A stretch of 64,000 nt of DNA from Bosea sp. Tri-49 (GTDB taxonomy: Bacteria > Pseudomonadota > Alphaproteobacteria > Rhizobiales > Beijerinckiaceae), in assembly GCF_003952665.1 (NCBI RefSeq), contig NZ_CP017946.1:3904501-3968500 (forward strand). The letters run 5' to 3'. The translations under genes were made by a program, and so were the position numbers. This document shows, piece by piece, positions 17,576 through 26,400 of the stretch; positions within the stretch are counted from its first letter, which is position 1; every line of letters starts with the position of its first letter. Under the pieces are notes generated by a model that was not told the origin of the DNA, searched no databases, and worked only from the letters and a program-made list of their open reading frames with translations.

Positions 17576-18580
17576 TCAGGCCAGCGCTAGCGCCTGCGCC
17601 AACCGCATCCATGCCGCTTCCTCCCCCGGCAGGCCGAAGCGCAGGCGCGAGGGATCGTGCTGGAAACGGCGGACATAGATGCCGGCCCGGCCGAGCCGCT
17701 CGAACAGAGCGGGCGCCTGCGATGTTTCGAGCAAGCGATAGAGCACGGTTCCGCCGACGGCGCGGCCATAGGGGTTGAGGATCGCATCGAGTCGCCCGCT
17801 GTCAGCCGCGCGCGCCTCCCCTGCAGCCGAAAGCCAATCGGCATCGGCGAGCGCAGCAGCCCCGACATGCAGCGCCGGGCCGGCCACGGCCCAGAGGCCG
17901 AGCATCGCCTGGAGGGCATCGGTAAAGCGCGCTTCACCGACCGCGAAGCCGAGCCTCATGCCCGCCAGCCCGTAGGCCTTGCCGAAGGAGCGCAGGACGA
18001 GGGCCCCTTCCGACAGGGTCGGCAACAGGCTCATCTCAGGCGCGAAATCGGCGAAAGCCTCGTCGACGACCAGCAGGCCGCCGCGCGCGGCGAGCGCTCC
18101 AGCAAGTGCGACCAGCGTCTCACACGCAACGATGCGCCCGTCCGGATTGTTCGGATTGACCAGCACGAGGACATTGGCATCGCCGATCTCGGCGAGATCG
18201 TTGATCTCGCGTACCTCGGCGCCCGCCTTGCGCCAGGCCGGCGCGTGTTCGCCATAGGTCGGCCCGAGCACGGCGACGTTTGCCGTCGGCACCAGACGCG
18301 GCAGCAGCTCGATCAGAATCTGCGTGCCGGGCGCCGCGACGATGCCGCTTTCAGCGCGAACACGATAGGCTTTGCGAGCCGCCGCGAGCAACACAGCCTC
18401 CTCGGCCTTGCCAGGCAGACGCTGCCACAGGCTTAACGGCAGCTCCGGAAGCGGATAGGGGATCGGGTTGATACCGGTCGAGAGATCGATCCAGGGTTCG
18501 GGCGCCTGCGGGAACAGCGCCTTGGCCGTGGCGAGATCGCCGCCGTGCCAGATCGCTTCCTTCATCTCCCCGGCCGCCAT
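17576..18580 (-). CDS. cobC: threonine-phosphate decarboxylase CobC (CobD of enterics)
   Basis: A 334-residue PLP-dependent aminotransferase-fold enzyme. It decarboxylates L-threonine O-3-phosphate to (R)-1-aminopropan-2-ol phosphate, the nucleotide-loop linker of cobalamin. Signatures are an N-terminal WHGGDLATAKALFP and DLSTGINPIPYPLP, NPNNPDGR, VDEAFADF, and the PLP-lysine segment SFGKAYGLAGMRLGFAVG. ATG 18580 has GGAG 6 bp upstream on its strand. The alternative ATG at 18565 has no spaced SD. The start codon shares CATG with the divergent cbiB start. It is the left edge of the cobalamin locus. CobC is the Pseudomonas denitrificans name. Confidence 0.93.
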   Translation of the reverse strand: MAAGEMKEAIWHGGDLATAKALFPQAPEPWIDLSTGINPIPYPLPELPLSLWQRLPGKAEEAVLLAAARKAYRVRAESGIVAAPGTQILIELLPRLVPTANVAVLGPTYGEHAPAWRKAGAEVREINDLAEIGDANVLVLVNPNNPDGRIVACETLVALAGALAARGGLLVVDEAFADFAPEMSLLPTLSEGALVLRSFGKAYGLAGMRLGFAVGEARFTDALQAMLGLWAVAGPALHVGAAALADADWLSAAGEARAADSGRLDAILNPYGRAVGGTVLYRLLETSQAPALFERLGRAGIYVRRFQHDPSRLRFGLPGEEAAWMRLAQALALA

Positions 18581-19559
18581 GTCGCTCTCCGAAAGCCTGC
18601 CGCTGCTTCTCGCCGCCCTCGTGACCGAGGCGGCGATCGGCTATCCGGCGCGCCTGTTCGCATGGATCGGCCATCCCGTCACCTGGATCGGCACGTTGAT
18701 CGGCTGGCTGGACCGGGGCCTCAACCGCGAGACTGCGAGCTTCGCGACGCGGCGGATGGCCGGCGTCGTGGCGTTATTGATCCTGCTCGGCGTGACACTG
18801 GCCGCCGCACTGGCCCTCGTTGCGCTCTGCCGTCTCGCCGGCGTCCTCGCATTGTTACCGCTGGCGCTGCTCGCGTCGACCCTGCTCGCCCAGCGCAGCC
18901 TCCATGACCACGTCGCCGATGTCGCCGCAGGGCTGGAGCAAAGCGGGCTCGCCGGTGGGCGCAAGGCCGTCGCGATGATCGTCGGCCGCGACCCGGAGAG
19001 CCTCGACGAGGCCGGGGTGGCGCGCGCTGCGATCGAGAGCCTGGCCGAGAATTTTTCCGATGGGATCGTCGCGCCAGCCTTCTGGCTCGGCGTCGGCGGC
19101 CTGCCGGGTGGGGCGCTCTACAAGGCGATCAACACCGCCGATTCGATGATCGGCCACAAATCGCCACGATACCTCGCCTTCGGCTGGGCGGCGGCGCGGC
19201 TCGACGATCTCGTAAATTTGCCCGCTTCTAGGCTGACGGCTTTGCTGCTGATCGCCGCCGCGGTGCTCGACCGACAGGCTGATGCCGGTGCGGCCTGGCG
19301 CGCGGTGCAACGCGACGCCCAGCGCCACCGCTCGCCCAATGCCGGCTGGCCGGAGGCGGCGATGGCCGGCGCGCTGGGGCTCCGCCTCGCCGGCCCGCGC
19401 GTCTACGGCGCGGTCAGGGTCGAGGACGGCTGGATGGGCGATGGCAGGGCGGAGGCTACGGCGGCCGATATCCGGCGGGCGCTCGCCCTCTACCGGCGCG
19501 CCTGCCTGCTGCTCTGGGGCTTGGCAGCGGCCGGAAGTCTCGCCGCACTCGGCCTCTAG
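18579..19559 (+). CDS. cbiB: adenosylcobinamide-phosphate synthase CbiB (CobD)
   Basis: A 326-residue inner-membrane protein that joins adenosylcobyric acid to aminopropanol (phosphate), forming adenosylcobinamide (phosphate). It uses the product of the neighbouring CobC. Family features are EAAIGYPARLFAWIGHPVTW at the N-terminus, hydrophobic segments at about 60-105, ARAAIESLAENFSDGIVAPA, FWLGVGG, YKAINTADSMIGHKSPRY, and RDAQRHRSPNAGWPEAAMAG. The start overlaps the divergent cobC start by 2 bp. The stop shares CTAG (19556-19559) with the stop of the converging cobO. No clear Shine-Dalgarno precedes the ATG. Confidence 0.95.
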   Translation: MSLSESLPLLLAALVTEAAIGYPARLFAWIGHPVTWIGTLIGWLDRGLNRETASFATRRMAGVVALLILLGVTLAAALALVALCRLAGVLALLPLALLASTLLAQRSLHDHVADVAAGLEQSGLAGGRKAVAMIVGRDPESLDEAGVARAAIESLAENFSDGIVAPAFWLGVGGLPGGALYKAINTADSMIGHKSPRYLAFGWAAARLDDLVNLPASRLTALLLIAAAVLDRQADAGAAWRAVQRDAQRHRSPNAGWPEAAMAGALGLRLAGPRVYGAVRVEDGWMGDGRAEATAADIRRALALYRRACLLLWGLAAAGSLAALGL

Positions 19560-20185
19560 AACTCGATCCCCTCCTGCGCCTTCACGCCGGCGGCGAAGTG
19601 GTGCTTCACCAGCGTCATCTCTGTGACCAAGTCGGCGGCCTCGATCAGCTCAGGCTTGGCGTTGCGGCCAGTGACGACGATGTGGAGATCCGAGCGGCGG
19701 GCAGCGAGCGTCGCAACCACCTCGGCGAGCGGCAGATAGTCGTAGCGCAGGGCGATGTTGAGTTCGTCCAGCACGAGCAGCCGGATGCTCTCGTCCGCCA
19801 TCAACTCCCTGGCCTTGTCGAAGGCGCGGGTCGCCGCAGCGATGTCGCGGGCCTTGTCCTGCGTCTCCCAGGTGAAGCCCTCGCCCATCGAATGCCAGGA
19901 GATCTGGTCGCCGAAGGCCTCCAGCGCCTTGCGCTCGCCGGTCGACCAAGCGCCCTTGATGAACTGCACGACGCCGATGCGCCAACCATGGCCGAGCGCG
20001 CGCAGGATCAGGCCGAAGGCGGCGGTCGACTTGCCCTTGCCCGGGCCGGTGTTGACGATCAGCAGGCCCTTCTCGACCGTCTTGCCGGCGACCTCGGCGT
20101 CCTGCACTGCCTTGCGCTTTGCCATCTTCGCCTTGTGGCGGGCGGCATCCTCGGCTTGGTCCGTCATCGTCGCTTCGCTCTTCAT
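19556..20185 (-). CDS. cobO: cob(I)yrinic acid a,c-diamide adenosyltransferase CobO
   Basis: A 209-residue corrinoid adenosyltransferase (CobA/BtuR type) that transfers adenosyl from ATP to the cobalt of cobyrinic acid a,c-diamide. The P-loop is NTGPGKGKSTAAFGL. It is followed by QFIKGAWSTGE, MGEGFTWETQD, LVLDELNIALRYDYLP and the C-terminal GVKAQEGIEF, all typical. The start is ATG 20185, which overlaps the cobP stop (ATGA). A longer upstream reading in this frame is the antisense-like shadow of cobP and is not used. It forms a two-gene operon with cobP. Confidence 0.95.
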   Translation of the reverse strand: MKSEATMTDQAEDAARHKAKMAKRKAVQDAEVAGKTVEKGLLIVNTGPGKGKSTAAFGLILRALGHGWRIGVVQFIKGAWSTGERKALEAFGDQISWHSMGEGFTWETQDKARDIAAATRAFDKARELMADESIRLLVLDELNIALRYDYLPLAEVVATLAARRSDLHIVVTGRNAKPELIEAADLVTEMTLVKHHFAAGVKAQEGIEF

Positions 20186-20694
20186 TTCACCTGCATCGGC
20201 AATCCGGCGACCATGAAGACCACGCGCCCGGCCTGCGCCGCAAGCCGCTGGTGCAGGCGGCCGGCCTCGTCGCGGAAGCGCCGGGCGAGCGCATTGTCGG
20301 GCACGATGCCGAGGCCGACCTCGTTGGAGACCAGCACAACCGGTCCCTCCGCCTCGCGGCAGGCCGCAATGAGCTCGCCGGTCGCGATCGCGATGTCGCG
20401 TTCGGCAAGCAGGAGATTGGTCAGCCAGAGCGTCAGGCAATCGACGAGGATGGGCTGCCCGGACCGGGCGTTGCGGATCGCCTCGGGCAGCGCGACCGGA
20501 GCATCGACCGTTTGCCAATCGCGGGAGCGGCGGGCGCGATGCTCGGCGATCCGGGCCCGCATCTCGTCATCATAGGCCTGGGCGGTGGCGATATAGGTCC
20601 AGGCGGGCGGCAGCGCCTCGATCAGCGCTTCCGCATGGCGGCTCTTGCCGGAGCGGGCGCCGCCGAGGATGAGGGTGAGCGGGGGGAGGGTCAT
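20182..20694 (-). CDS. cobP: adenosylcobinamide kinase / guanylyltransferase CobP (CobU of enterics)
   Basis: A 170-residue bifunctional enzyme that phosphorylates adenosylcobinamide and then adds GMP to give adenosylcobinamide-GDP. It shows the P-loop LILGGARSGKSRHAEAL, YIATAQAYDDEMRARIAEHR with the guanylated-His region, VDCLTLWLTNLL, and VSNEVGLGIVPDNALARRFRD. These are near-textbook CobU/CobP. It is the first gene of the leftward cobP-cobO pair and is divergent from the riboswitch-controlled operon. Only a repeat-like segment lies between its start and the riboswitch promoter. Confidence 0.95.
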   Translation of the reverse strand: MTLPPLTLILGGARSGKSRHAEALIEALPPAWTYIATAQAYDDEMRARIAEHRARRSRDWQTVDAPVALPEAIRNARSGQPILVDCLTLWLTNLLLAERDIAIATGELIAACREAEGPVVLVSNEVGLGIVPDNALARRFRDEAGRLHQRLAAQAGRVVFMVAGLPMQVK

Positions 20695-20699
20695 GCTGC

Positions 20700-20752
20700 A
20701 GTCTCCGCGTCATGCTTCGGCTTGCGCCGCGCTCCGCCGGGAATGACGGCAT
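20700..20752. repeat. possible intergenic repeat remnant
   Basis: CGTCATGC...GAATGACGGC resembles the ends of common Hyphomicrobiales intergenic repeats: CGTCATGC here and, on the other strand, GCCGTCATTCCCGG. The inner arms do not pair well. It lies between the cobP start and the riboswitch promoter. Confidence 0.3.
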
Positions 20753-20756
20753 TGCA

Positions 20757-20786
20757 TTGCACAGCACCGCGCCTGTGGCTAATGAT
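20757..20786 (+). promoter_or_regulatory. probable promoter of the riboswitch-controlled cobalamin operon
   Basis: TTGCAC (20757-20762) and AATGAT (20781-20786) are separated by 18 bp. This would start transcription near 20793, just before the first conserved riboswitch bases. The match to sigma-70 consensus is moderate. Confidence 0.45.
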
Positions 20787-20792
20787 CATCGG

Positions 20793-20943
20793 TGACGGTG
20801 CCTCGACGACGAGGTGAAAAGGGAACGCGGTGAAGGACCGCGGCTGCCCCCGCAACTGTAAGCGGCGCGTCCTGCGCCATCGGCCACTGGGTTTCCCGGG
20901 AAGGCGGAGCAGGACACCAAGCCGTGAGCCAGGAGACCTGCCG
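20793..20943 (+). promoter_or_regulatory. cobalamin (adenosylcobalamin) riboswitch
   Basis: The leader contains the conserved elements in order: GGTGCC (797-802 of this kilobase), GAAAAGGGAACGCGGTGAA (816-834), CGGCTGCCCCCGCAACTGTA (840-859), GCCACTGG (883-890), GGGAAGG (898-904), and the B12 box AGCCAGGAGACCTGCC at 20927-20942. The cbtB Shine-Dalgarno (AGGAG at 20983-20987) follows 40 bp later and no T-run terminator intervenes. Control is therefore probably translational, by hiding the ribosome site. Known: this class represses cobalamin synthesis or uptake genes when B12 is high. Confidence 0.96.
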
Positions 20944-20994
20944 TCTTCCGATGTCGTCCAGCAGGCTGCCGGTGGGGTGGCCAGGAGTGAGCCA

Positions 20995-21168
20995 ATGAAC
21001 ACCGCAACCGTCACCAGCCAGGCCAGCGTCTCGGAACGGGCGAAAGCCGTCGCCGCCGCGCTGATCCTCGGCTTCGTGCTGATCTACACCGTCGGCTTCG
21101 CCGCCTCGTCCACTGTCCACAACGCGGCGCACGACACCCGTCACGGCCTCGCCTTCCCCTGTCATTGA
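20995..21168 (+). CDS. cbtB: cobalt transporter subunit CbtB
   Basis: A 57-residue inner-membrane protein with one TM helix (AALILGFVLIYTVGFAA). It ends in the family's His-rich periplasmic signature VHNAAHDTRHGLAFPCH, presumed to bind cobalt. ATG 20995 has AGGAG 7 bp upstream. It is the first gene after the cobalamin riboswitch and is followed 10 bp later by cbtA, its obligate partner. Longer in-frame readings run back into the riboswitch and are rejected. Bacterial CbtAB are predicted B12-regulated cobalt uptake systems; the mechanism is inferred in the literature. Confidence 0.93.
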   Translation: MNTATVTSQASVSERAKAVAAALILGFVLIYTVGFAASSTVHNAAHDTRHGLAFPCH

Positions 21169-21178
21169 GGGGAAGCAC

Positions 21179-21934
21179 ATGGTCACGCGTATTCTCACGG
21201 TCAGCATCCTGGCCGGGCTTCTGGCTGGACTGCTGATCTCGGCGCTCCAGCACGTCACCACCACCCCGCTGATCCTCAAGGCCGAGACCTATGAGGCGGC
21301 GCTGCGTACGCAGGGCGCACCGATGCAGGCCGCCTTCACCGATGGCGCCCGCATCCAGCTCGCCCATAACGATCCGAAAGCCGGGGCGGAGCACACCGGC
21401 GAGCATGAATGGAAGCCGCAGGACGGCTTGCAGCGCACCGCCTTCACCAGTCTGGTGACGATCGGCACCGCGATCGGCTTCGCAGCCCTGCTGCTCGCCG
21501 GGATGATCGCGGCAAACGAACAGATCGACCAGTGCCGGGCGCTGGCATGGGCTGTCTGCGGTTTCCTCGCCTTCGGACTCGCCCCGGCGATGGGGCTGGC
21601 GCCTGAATTGCCGGGTTCAGCCGCGGCCGAACTGCAACAGCGCCAGCTCTGGTGGCTGCTGACGGCGGTGGTCACCGCCGGCGCGCTCTTCGTGTTCCTG
21701 CGGGTCGAGGCCTCCTGGGCGCGGGCGCTTGCCGTGCTGGCGCTGCTCGTGCCGCATCTGATCGGCGCGCCGCATCCGGCTGCGCCGGAGAGCAAGGTGC
21801 CGGCCGAGATCGCCGCGCATTTCGCCGCGCTCTCGCTCGCCATCCAGGCCGCCCTCTGGCTCGCCACCGGCTTTGCCGTCGGCGTGCTCTGGCCCTGGCT
21901 TGCTCGTCGCAGCGCCGCAGCCGCGGCGGCCTGA
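21179..21934 (+). CDS. cbtA: cobalt transporter subunit CbtA
   Basis: A 251-residue polytopic membrane protein with about six predicted TM segments (near 5-25, 95-115, 125-145, 160-180, 185-205 and 220-245). The N-terminus ILTVSILAGLLAGLLISALQ is typical of the family. A periplasmic loop after TM1 has several His residues (LAHNDPKAGAEHTGEHEW), plausible metal ligands. It sits immediately after cbtB in the riboswitch-controlled operon, so it should be made when B12 is low and supply cobalt to the CobN chelatase encoded downstream. Confidence 0.93.
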   Translation: MVTRILTVSILAGLLAGLLISALQHVTTTPLILKAETYEAALRTQGAPMQAAFTDGARIQLAHNDPKAGAEHTGEHEWKPQDGLQRTAFTSLVTIGTAIGFAALLLAGMIAANEQIDQCRALAWAVCGFLAFGLAPAMGLAPELPGSAAAELQQRQLWWLLTAVVTAGALFVFLRVEASWARALAVLALLVPHLIGAPHPAAPESKVPAEIAAHFAALSLAIQAALWLATGFAVGVLWPWLARRSAAAAAA

Positions 21935-21982
21935 CGCCTCGCGCGGCCGATTGCGGCCGCGCCAGCCCAAGGAGGCGTTTCG

Positions 21983-22408
21983 ATGCTCGAAGGCGATCTC
22001 GCCCTCGCGACGGAAACCCGGCTGGAGCCGGGCTGCACCATCCATGTCTGCACCGTCTGCCGGCGCCAGCGCGAGGACCTGCCGGAGGGCTATGACCAAC
22101 CCGGCATCGGCCTCGCAGCGGCACTCTCAGAGCGCATGGCCGGCAGCGGCATCGCCGTCGTCCCGGTCGAGTGCCTCGCCGTCTGCAAACGGCCCTGCAC
22201 AATCGCGCTCGCGGCCGACGGCAAATGGACCTATCTGATCGGCGATCTCGACGCCGGTCTTCATCTCGACGAGATCGTCGGCGCGGCGGAAAGTTTTGCC
22301 GCCAGCGCCAACGGCATCGTTCCCTGGAAAGAAAGACCCGTCTCGTTCCGCAAGGGCGTGGTCGCGCGCGTGCCTCCTTTGCCGCGCCAGCAAGGATCAG
22401 ATCAATGA
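21983..22408 (+). CDS. DUF1636 family metal-binding protein
   Basis: A 141-residue protein of the DUF1636 family, predicted to be a thioredoxin-fold protein with a 2Fe-2S ferredoxin-like cysteine set. Cys residues occur in HVCTVCRRQ and VECLAVCKRPCTIAL, and WTYLIGDLD follows, as in the family. The gene commonly accompanies cobW/cobN in alphaproteobacterial B12 loci; its role there is not established. ATG 21983 follows GGAGG in AAGGAGGCG, 6-7 bp upstream. The stop overlaps the cobW start (ATGA at 22405-22408), implying coupled translation. Confidence 0.9.
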   Translation: MLEGDLALATETRLEPGCTIHVCTVCRRQREDLPEGYDQPGIGLAAALSERMAGSGIAVVPVECLAVCKRPCTIALAADGKWTYLIGDLDAGLHLDEIVGAAESFAASANGIVPWKERPVSFRKGVVARVPPLPRQQGSDQ

Positions 22409-23454
22409 ACGCTCCGCAGACTACGACGCTCGGCAAGGTGCCGTGCACGATCATCACCGGCTTCCTCGGCGCGGGTAAGACCACTCTCGTCCGCCATCTG
22501 CTCGAGAATGCCGGCGGCAAACGCCTCGCCGTCCTCGTCAACGAGTTTGGCGATCTCGGCTTCGACGGCTCCTTCATCGCCGGCTGCGGCATCGAGGGCT
22601 GTACGCAGGAGGACATCGTCGAACTGCCGAACGGCTGCATCTGCTGCACCGTCGCCGATGATTTCGTGCCGGCGCTGGAGAAGCTGCTGAACCGGCCGAA
22701 CCCGCCCGAGCACATCCTGATCGAGACCTCGGGGCTCGCCTTGCCGAAGCCACTGGTCAAGGCCTTCAACTGGCCGGCGATCCGTTCGCGCGTCACCGTC
22801 GACGGCGTCATCGCCGTGGTCGATGGGCCGGCGGTGGCCGAGGGCCAGTTCGCGGATGATCCCGAGGCGCTGAAGGCGCAGGCCGCGCAGGACCAGGCGG
22901 TCGATCACGACAACCCGCTGGAGGAGGTGTTCGAGGACCAGATCCTCTGCGCCGACCTGATCCTGCTCAACAAGAGCGACCTCGTCGACGCGGCAGGCCG
23001 CGAGCGGGTCAAGGCCGAGATCGCCCAGCACCTGCCCAAGGCGATCAAGGTGGTGGAAACCGCCCATGGCAAGGTCGAGCCGGCCCTGATCATCGGCCTC
23101 GGTGCTGCGGCCGAAGCTGACCTCGCCGCCCGCCCCTCGCATCACGGCGAGGGCGAGGATCACGACCATGACGATTTCGACAGCGTCGCGCTGCCGCTAC
23201 CGCAGGCCGGCTCGCCGGAGGAGCTCGTCGCCCGCGTCGCCAAGGCGGCCGAGGCCGAGGGCGTGCTGCGGCTCAAGGGCTTCGCTGGCATCCCCGGCAA
23301 GCCGATGCGGCTCGTCGTCCAGGGCGTCGGCCGGCGCGTGGGCCATCATTACGATCGGGCCTGGGGTGCTGATGAGGCACGCGACGGACGGCTTGTGGTG
23401 ATCGGCCTCAAGGGCTTCGACCGCGCCGCCGTGGAGGCTGCGCTGGCAGGCTGA
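22405..23454 (+). CDS. cobW: CobW, metal-chaperone GTPase of the cobalamin pathway
   Basis: A 349-residue G3E-family GTPase thought to deliver cobalt to the aerobic chelatase. It has Walker A GFLGAGKTTLVRHLL, the metal-binding motif NGCICCTV (CxCC), switch/Walker B region ILIETSGLALPKPL, and base-recognition LLNKSDLVD. A His/Asp-rich linker (SHHGEGEDHDHDDFD) probably binds metal. The C-terminal CobW_C domain includes RLKGFAGIPGKPMRLVVQGV. ATG 22405 overlaps the DUF1636 stop. cobN begins 4 bp after the TGA, consistent with direct functional coupling. Confidence 0.95.
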   Translation: MNAPQTTTLGKVPCTIITGFLGAGKTTLVRHLLENAGGKRLAVLVNEFGDLGFDGSFIAGCGIEGCTQEDIVELPNGCICCTVADDFVPALEKLLNRPNPPEHILIETSGLALPKPLVKAFNWPAIRSRVTVDGVIAVVDGPAVAEGQFADDPEALKAQAAQDQAVDHDNPLEEVFEDQILCADLILLNKSDLVDAAGRERVKAEIAQHLPKAIKVVETAHGKVEPALIIGLGAAAEADLAARPSHHGEGEDHDHDDFDSVALPLPQAGSPEELVARVAKAAEAEGVLRLKGFAGIPGKPMRLVVQGVGRRVGHHYDRAWGADEARDGRLVVIGLKGFDRAAVEAALAG

Positions 23455-23458
23455 TGCG

Positions 23459-26400
23459 ATGCACCTTCTCCCGACCAGCGAGGTGAGGCTCGACGACGGC
23501 GAAGACGCCGTCGACCTCGCTTTGCCGCCGGGAGACCTCGTCGTCCTCTCCTTCAGCGACAGCGACCTCTCGGCCCTGGCGGCGGCTGCGCCCGATAGCG
23601 GGCTGAGCTTACGCCTCGTGCCGCTAAGGCGCTTCAAGCATCCGCTCTCGATCGACCTGCTGATCGAGAAGACGCTTGTCCACTCGCGCTTTGTGCTGCT
23701 GCGCTGCCTCGGCGGGCTCGATTATCTCCGCTACGGCGTCGAGCAGATCGCCAGCGCCTGCCGGCAGCATGGTGTCGCGCTGGCGGTCTTGCCGGGCGAC
23801 GATCGCGAGGATGAGCGGCTGGTGGGTTACGGCACGGTGCCGCCAGCGTTCGCGGCAGACCTGCTCGGCTATTTCCATGCCGGTGGCGGCGCCGAGAACA
23901 TGCGGCGGTTGCTGAGGCGGGTGGATGGCTACCTCACGCTGCCCTCATCCGACCCGGCTTCGCCGGGCCACCTTCTCCCCCGAGGGGAGAAGGATAAGGC
24001 GGCACTGGCAGCCCCCTTCTCCCCTCGGGGGAGAAGGTCCCGGCAGGGGGATGAGGGCCAACGCGACCTCTCTCCCCTTCCGCTCCCAACGCTCTTCGCT
24101 CTCGGCCCAAACGCCGCGCCCCTGCCCTGGCGGGAAGCACTCACCGCCCTCCCGGCAGATGCCCCGCTCGTACCGATCCTCGTCTACCGCTCAGGCGTCG
24201 CTGCCGGCGACACCGCAATGGTCGAGGCAATCGCGACCGCCCTCGCCGAGCGCGGCCTCAGCCCGCTGCCGCTCGCCCTGACCAGCCTCAAGGACGAGGG
24301 CGTGGCTGCCGAACTCGCCGCGCTGATCGCCGCCCGCAAGCCTGCCTTGATCGTCACCACCACAGCCTTCTCGGCTCGCGACGGCGCCGATTTCGTCTTC
24401 GACGCGGCCGACTGCCCGATCCTGCAAGCTGTTCCGGTTGGCAGCTCCCGCGAGGCCTGGGAGGCTTCGCCACGCGGGCTCTCTGCTGCGGACCTCGCCA
24501 TGCAGGCAGCGCTGCCGGAGTTCGACGGAAGGCTCGGTGCTATCCCTGTGGCCTTCAAAGAGGAGATCGCCGATCCCGCTACCAGCCTGACATTGCGACG
24601 ACTGACTCCCGATGCCGACGGCATCGCCACCCTCGCCAACCTTGCGGCGAATTGGGTCGCGCTCGGCAACAAGCCGCGCAGCGAGCGGCAACTTGCTCTG
24701 GTGATGTCCGACTATCCCGCCCGTGGCGGCCGCGCCGGCTTCGCCGTCGGCCTCGACACACCGGCGAGCGCACTGGCGATCCGGGAACTGCTGGGTGGGG
24801 CGGGGTATGATGTCGGCCCAGCGGTATCCGGCCCGGATGGCGCGGACCTGATGCAGGCACTCACCGAGGGCCCAGCTGACTTCGCCGTCCCGCTCGCCAG
24901 TTACCGCGCCTGGCTCGCCAGCATCCCGCCCGCTGCGCGCGAATCCCTGCTAGCCAGCCATGGCCAACCTGAGGCCGACCCCACCTGCAACGGCGAGGCC
25001 TTCCCTTTCCGGCTCGTACGCTTCGGCAAGCTCGCCATCGCGCTGCAGCCGCCGCGCGATGCCTCGCCCGACCGCAAGGCGCGCTATCACGATCCCGACG
25101 CGCCGCCTGGCCATGCCTATCTCGCCTTCTATCTCGGTCTGCGCGAGGTCTTGCGCGCCGACGCGCTGATCCATCTCGGCACCCATGGCACGACCGAATG
25201 GCTGCCCGGCAAGGCGGTGGCGCTCTCGGCTGCCTGCTGGCCGCGGCTCGCGACCGGCGCGCTGCCGATGATCTACCCCTATGTCGTCGACGATCCCGGC
25301 GAGGCGGCGCCGGCCAAGCGCCGGCTCTCGGCCTTGACGCTCGGCCATCTGCCGCCACCGCTGGCGAGCCATGACGCGGCCGGCGAAACGGCGCTGCTGC
25401 GCGATCTCGTGGAGGAGTATTCGCAGGCGCAGGTGCTCGATCCGCGCCGGGCCGAGCTGGTCGCACGCGAGATCCTCGACCGGGCCGAGCGCACCGGCCT
25501 CGCCGCGGCGAGCGGCGTCGCGCCCGGGCAGGACATGCCGAGCGCACTCGCGGCGCTCGACGCCCATCTCTGCGACCTCGCCGAGACTGCCTTCCGCGAC
25601 GGGCTCCATGTCTTCGGCTATTCCGAGGCCGACCCGGCCTCCGCCGAGAACGAGCGCCGCAACCTGCTGAAGGCGCTCGATGCCGGCTTCGTGCCGCCCG
25701 GCCCGGCCGGCGCGCCGCATCGCGGCCGACCCGACGTGCTGCCGAGCGGGCGCAACCTCTCGACGCTCGATCCGCGTGCGCTGCCAACCCGCTCGGCCGC
25801 AAAGCTCGGCGCTAGAGCGGCCGAGGCGATCATCGCTAGGCATCTCCAGGATGAGGGCGATTATCCGCGCCGGATCGTGATGGATCTCTGGGCGTCGCCG
25901 ACCCTGCGCTCGGGCGGCGAGGATATCGCCCATGCCTTGCATCTGATGGGTGTCGAGCCACTGTGGGACCATGGCTCGACCCGCGTCACCGGCTTTGCGA
26001 TCATCCCACAAGCGAAGCTTTCCGCGCCGCGCGCCGACGTCACCATCCGCATCTCCGGCGCCTTCCGAGACACCTTCCCGGCGCAGATTGCCCTGCTCGA
26101 CGCAGCCGCTCGCGCCGTCGCCGCGCTCGACGAGCCCGACGAGTGGAACGAACCTGCCGCCGCCAATCGCCGCGGCGAAGCGGGCGCCCGCATCTTCGGC
26201 GCCGCGCCCGGCCGCTATGGCGCCGCCATGGCCGACCGGGCGCTCGATGGCGACTGGCAGGCGCGGAACGAACTCGGCGAGGTCTATCTTGCCGCCACCA
26301 GCCATGCCTATGGCGGGCCGGACGGCGCCGCCGCGCCCGATGCCGGCTTCGCCACTCGCGTCGCCGAAGCCCAGGCCTTCGTCCATGTCAGCGACACCGC

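Noticed and set aside
23941..24058. CobN pseudogene caused by a repeat insertion
   Set aside because: The inserted length keeps the frame and the family motifs continue intact to the normal C-terminus.
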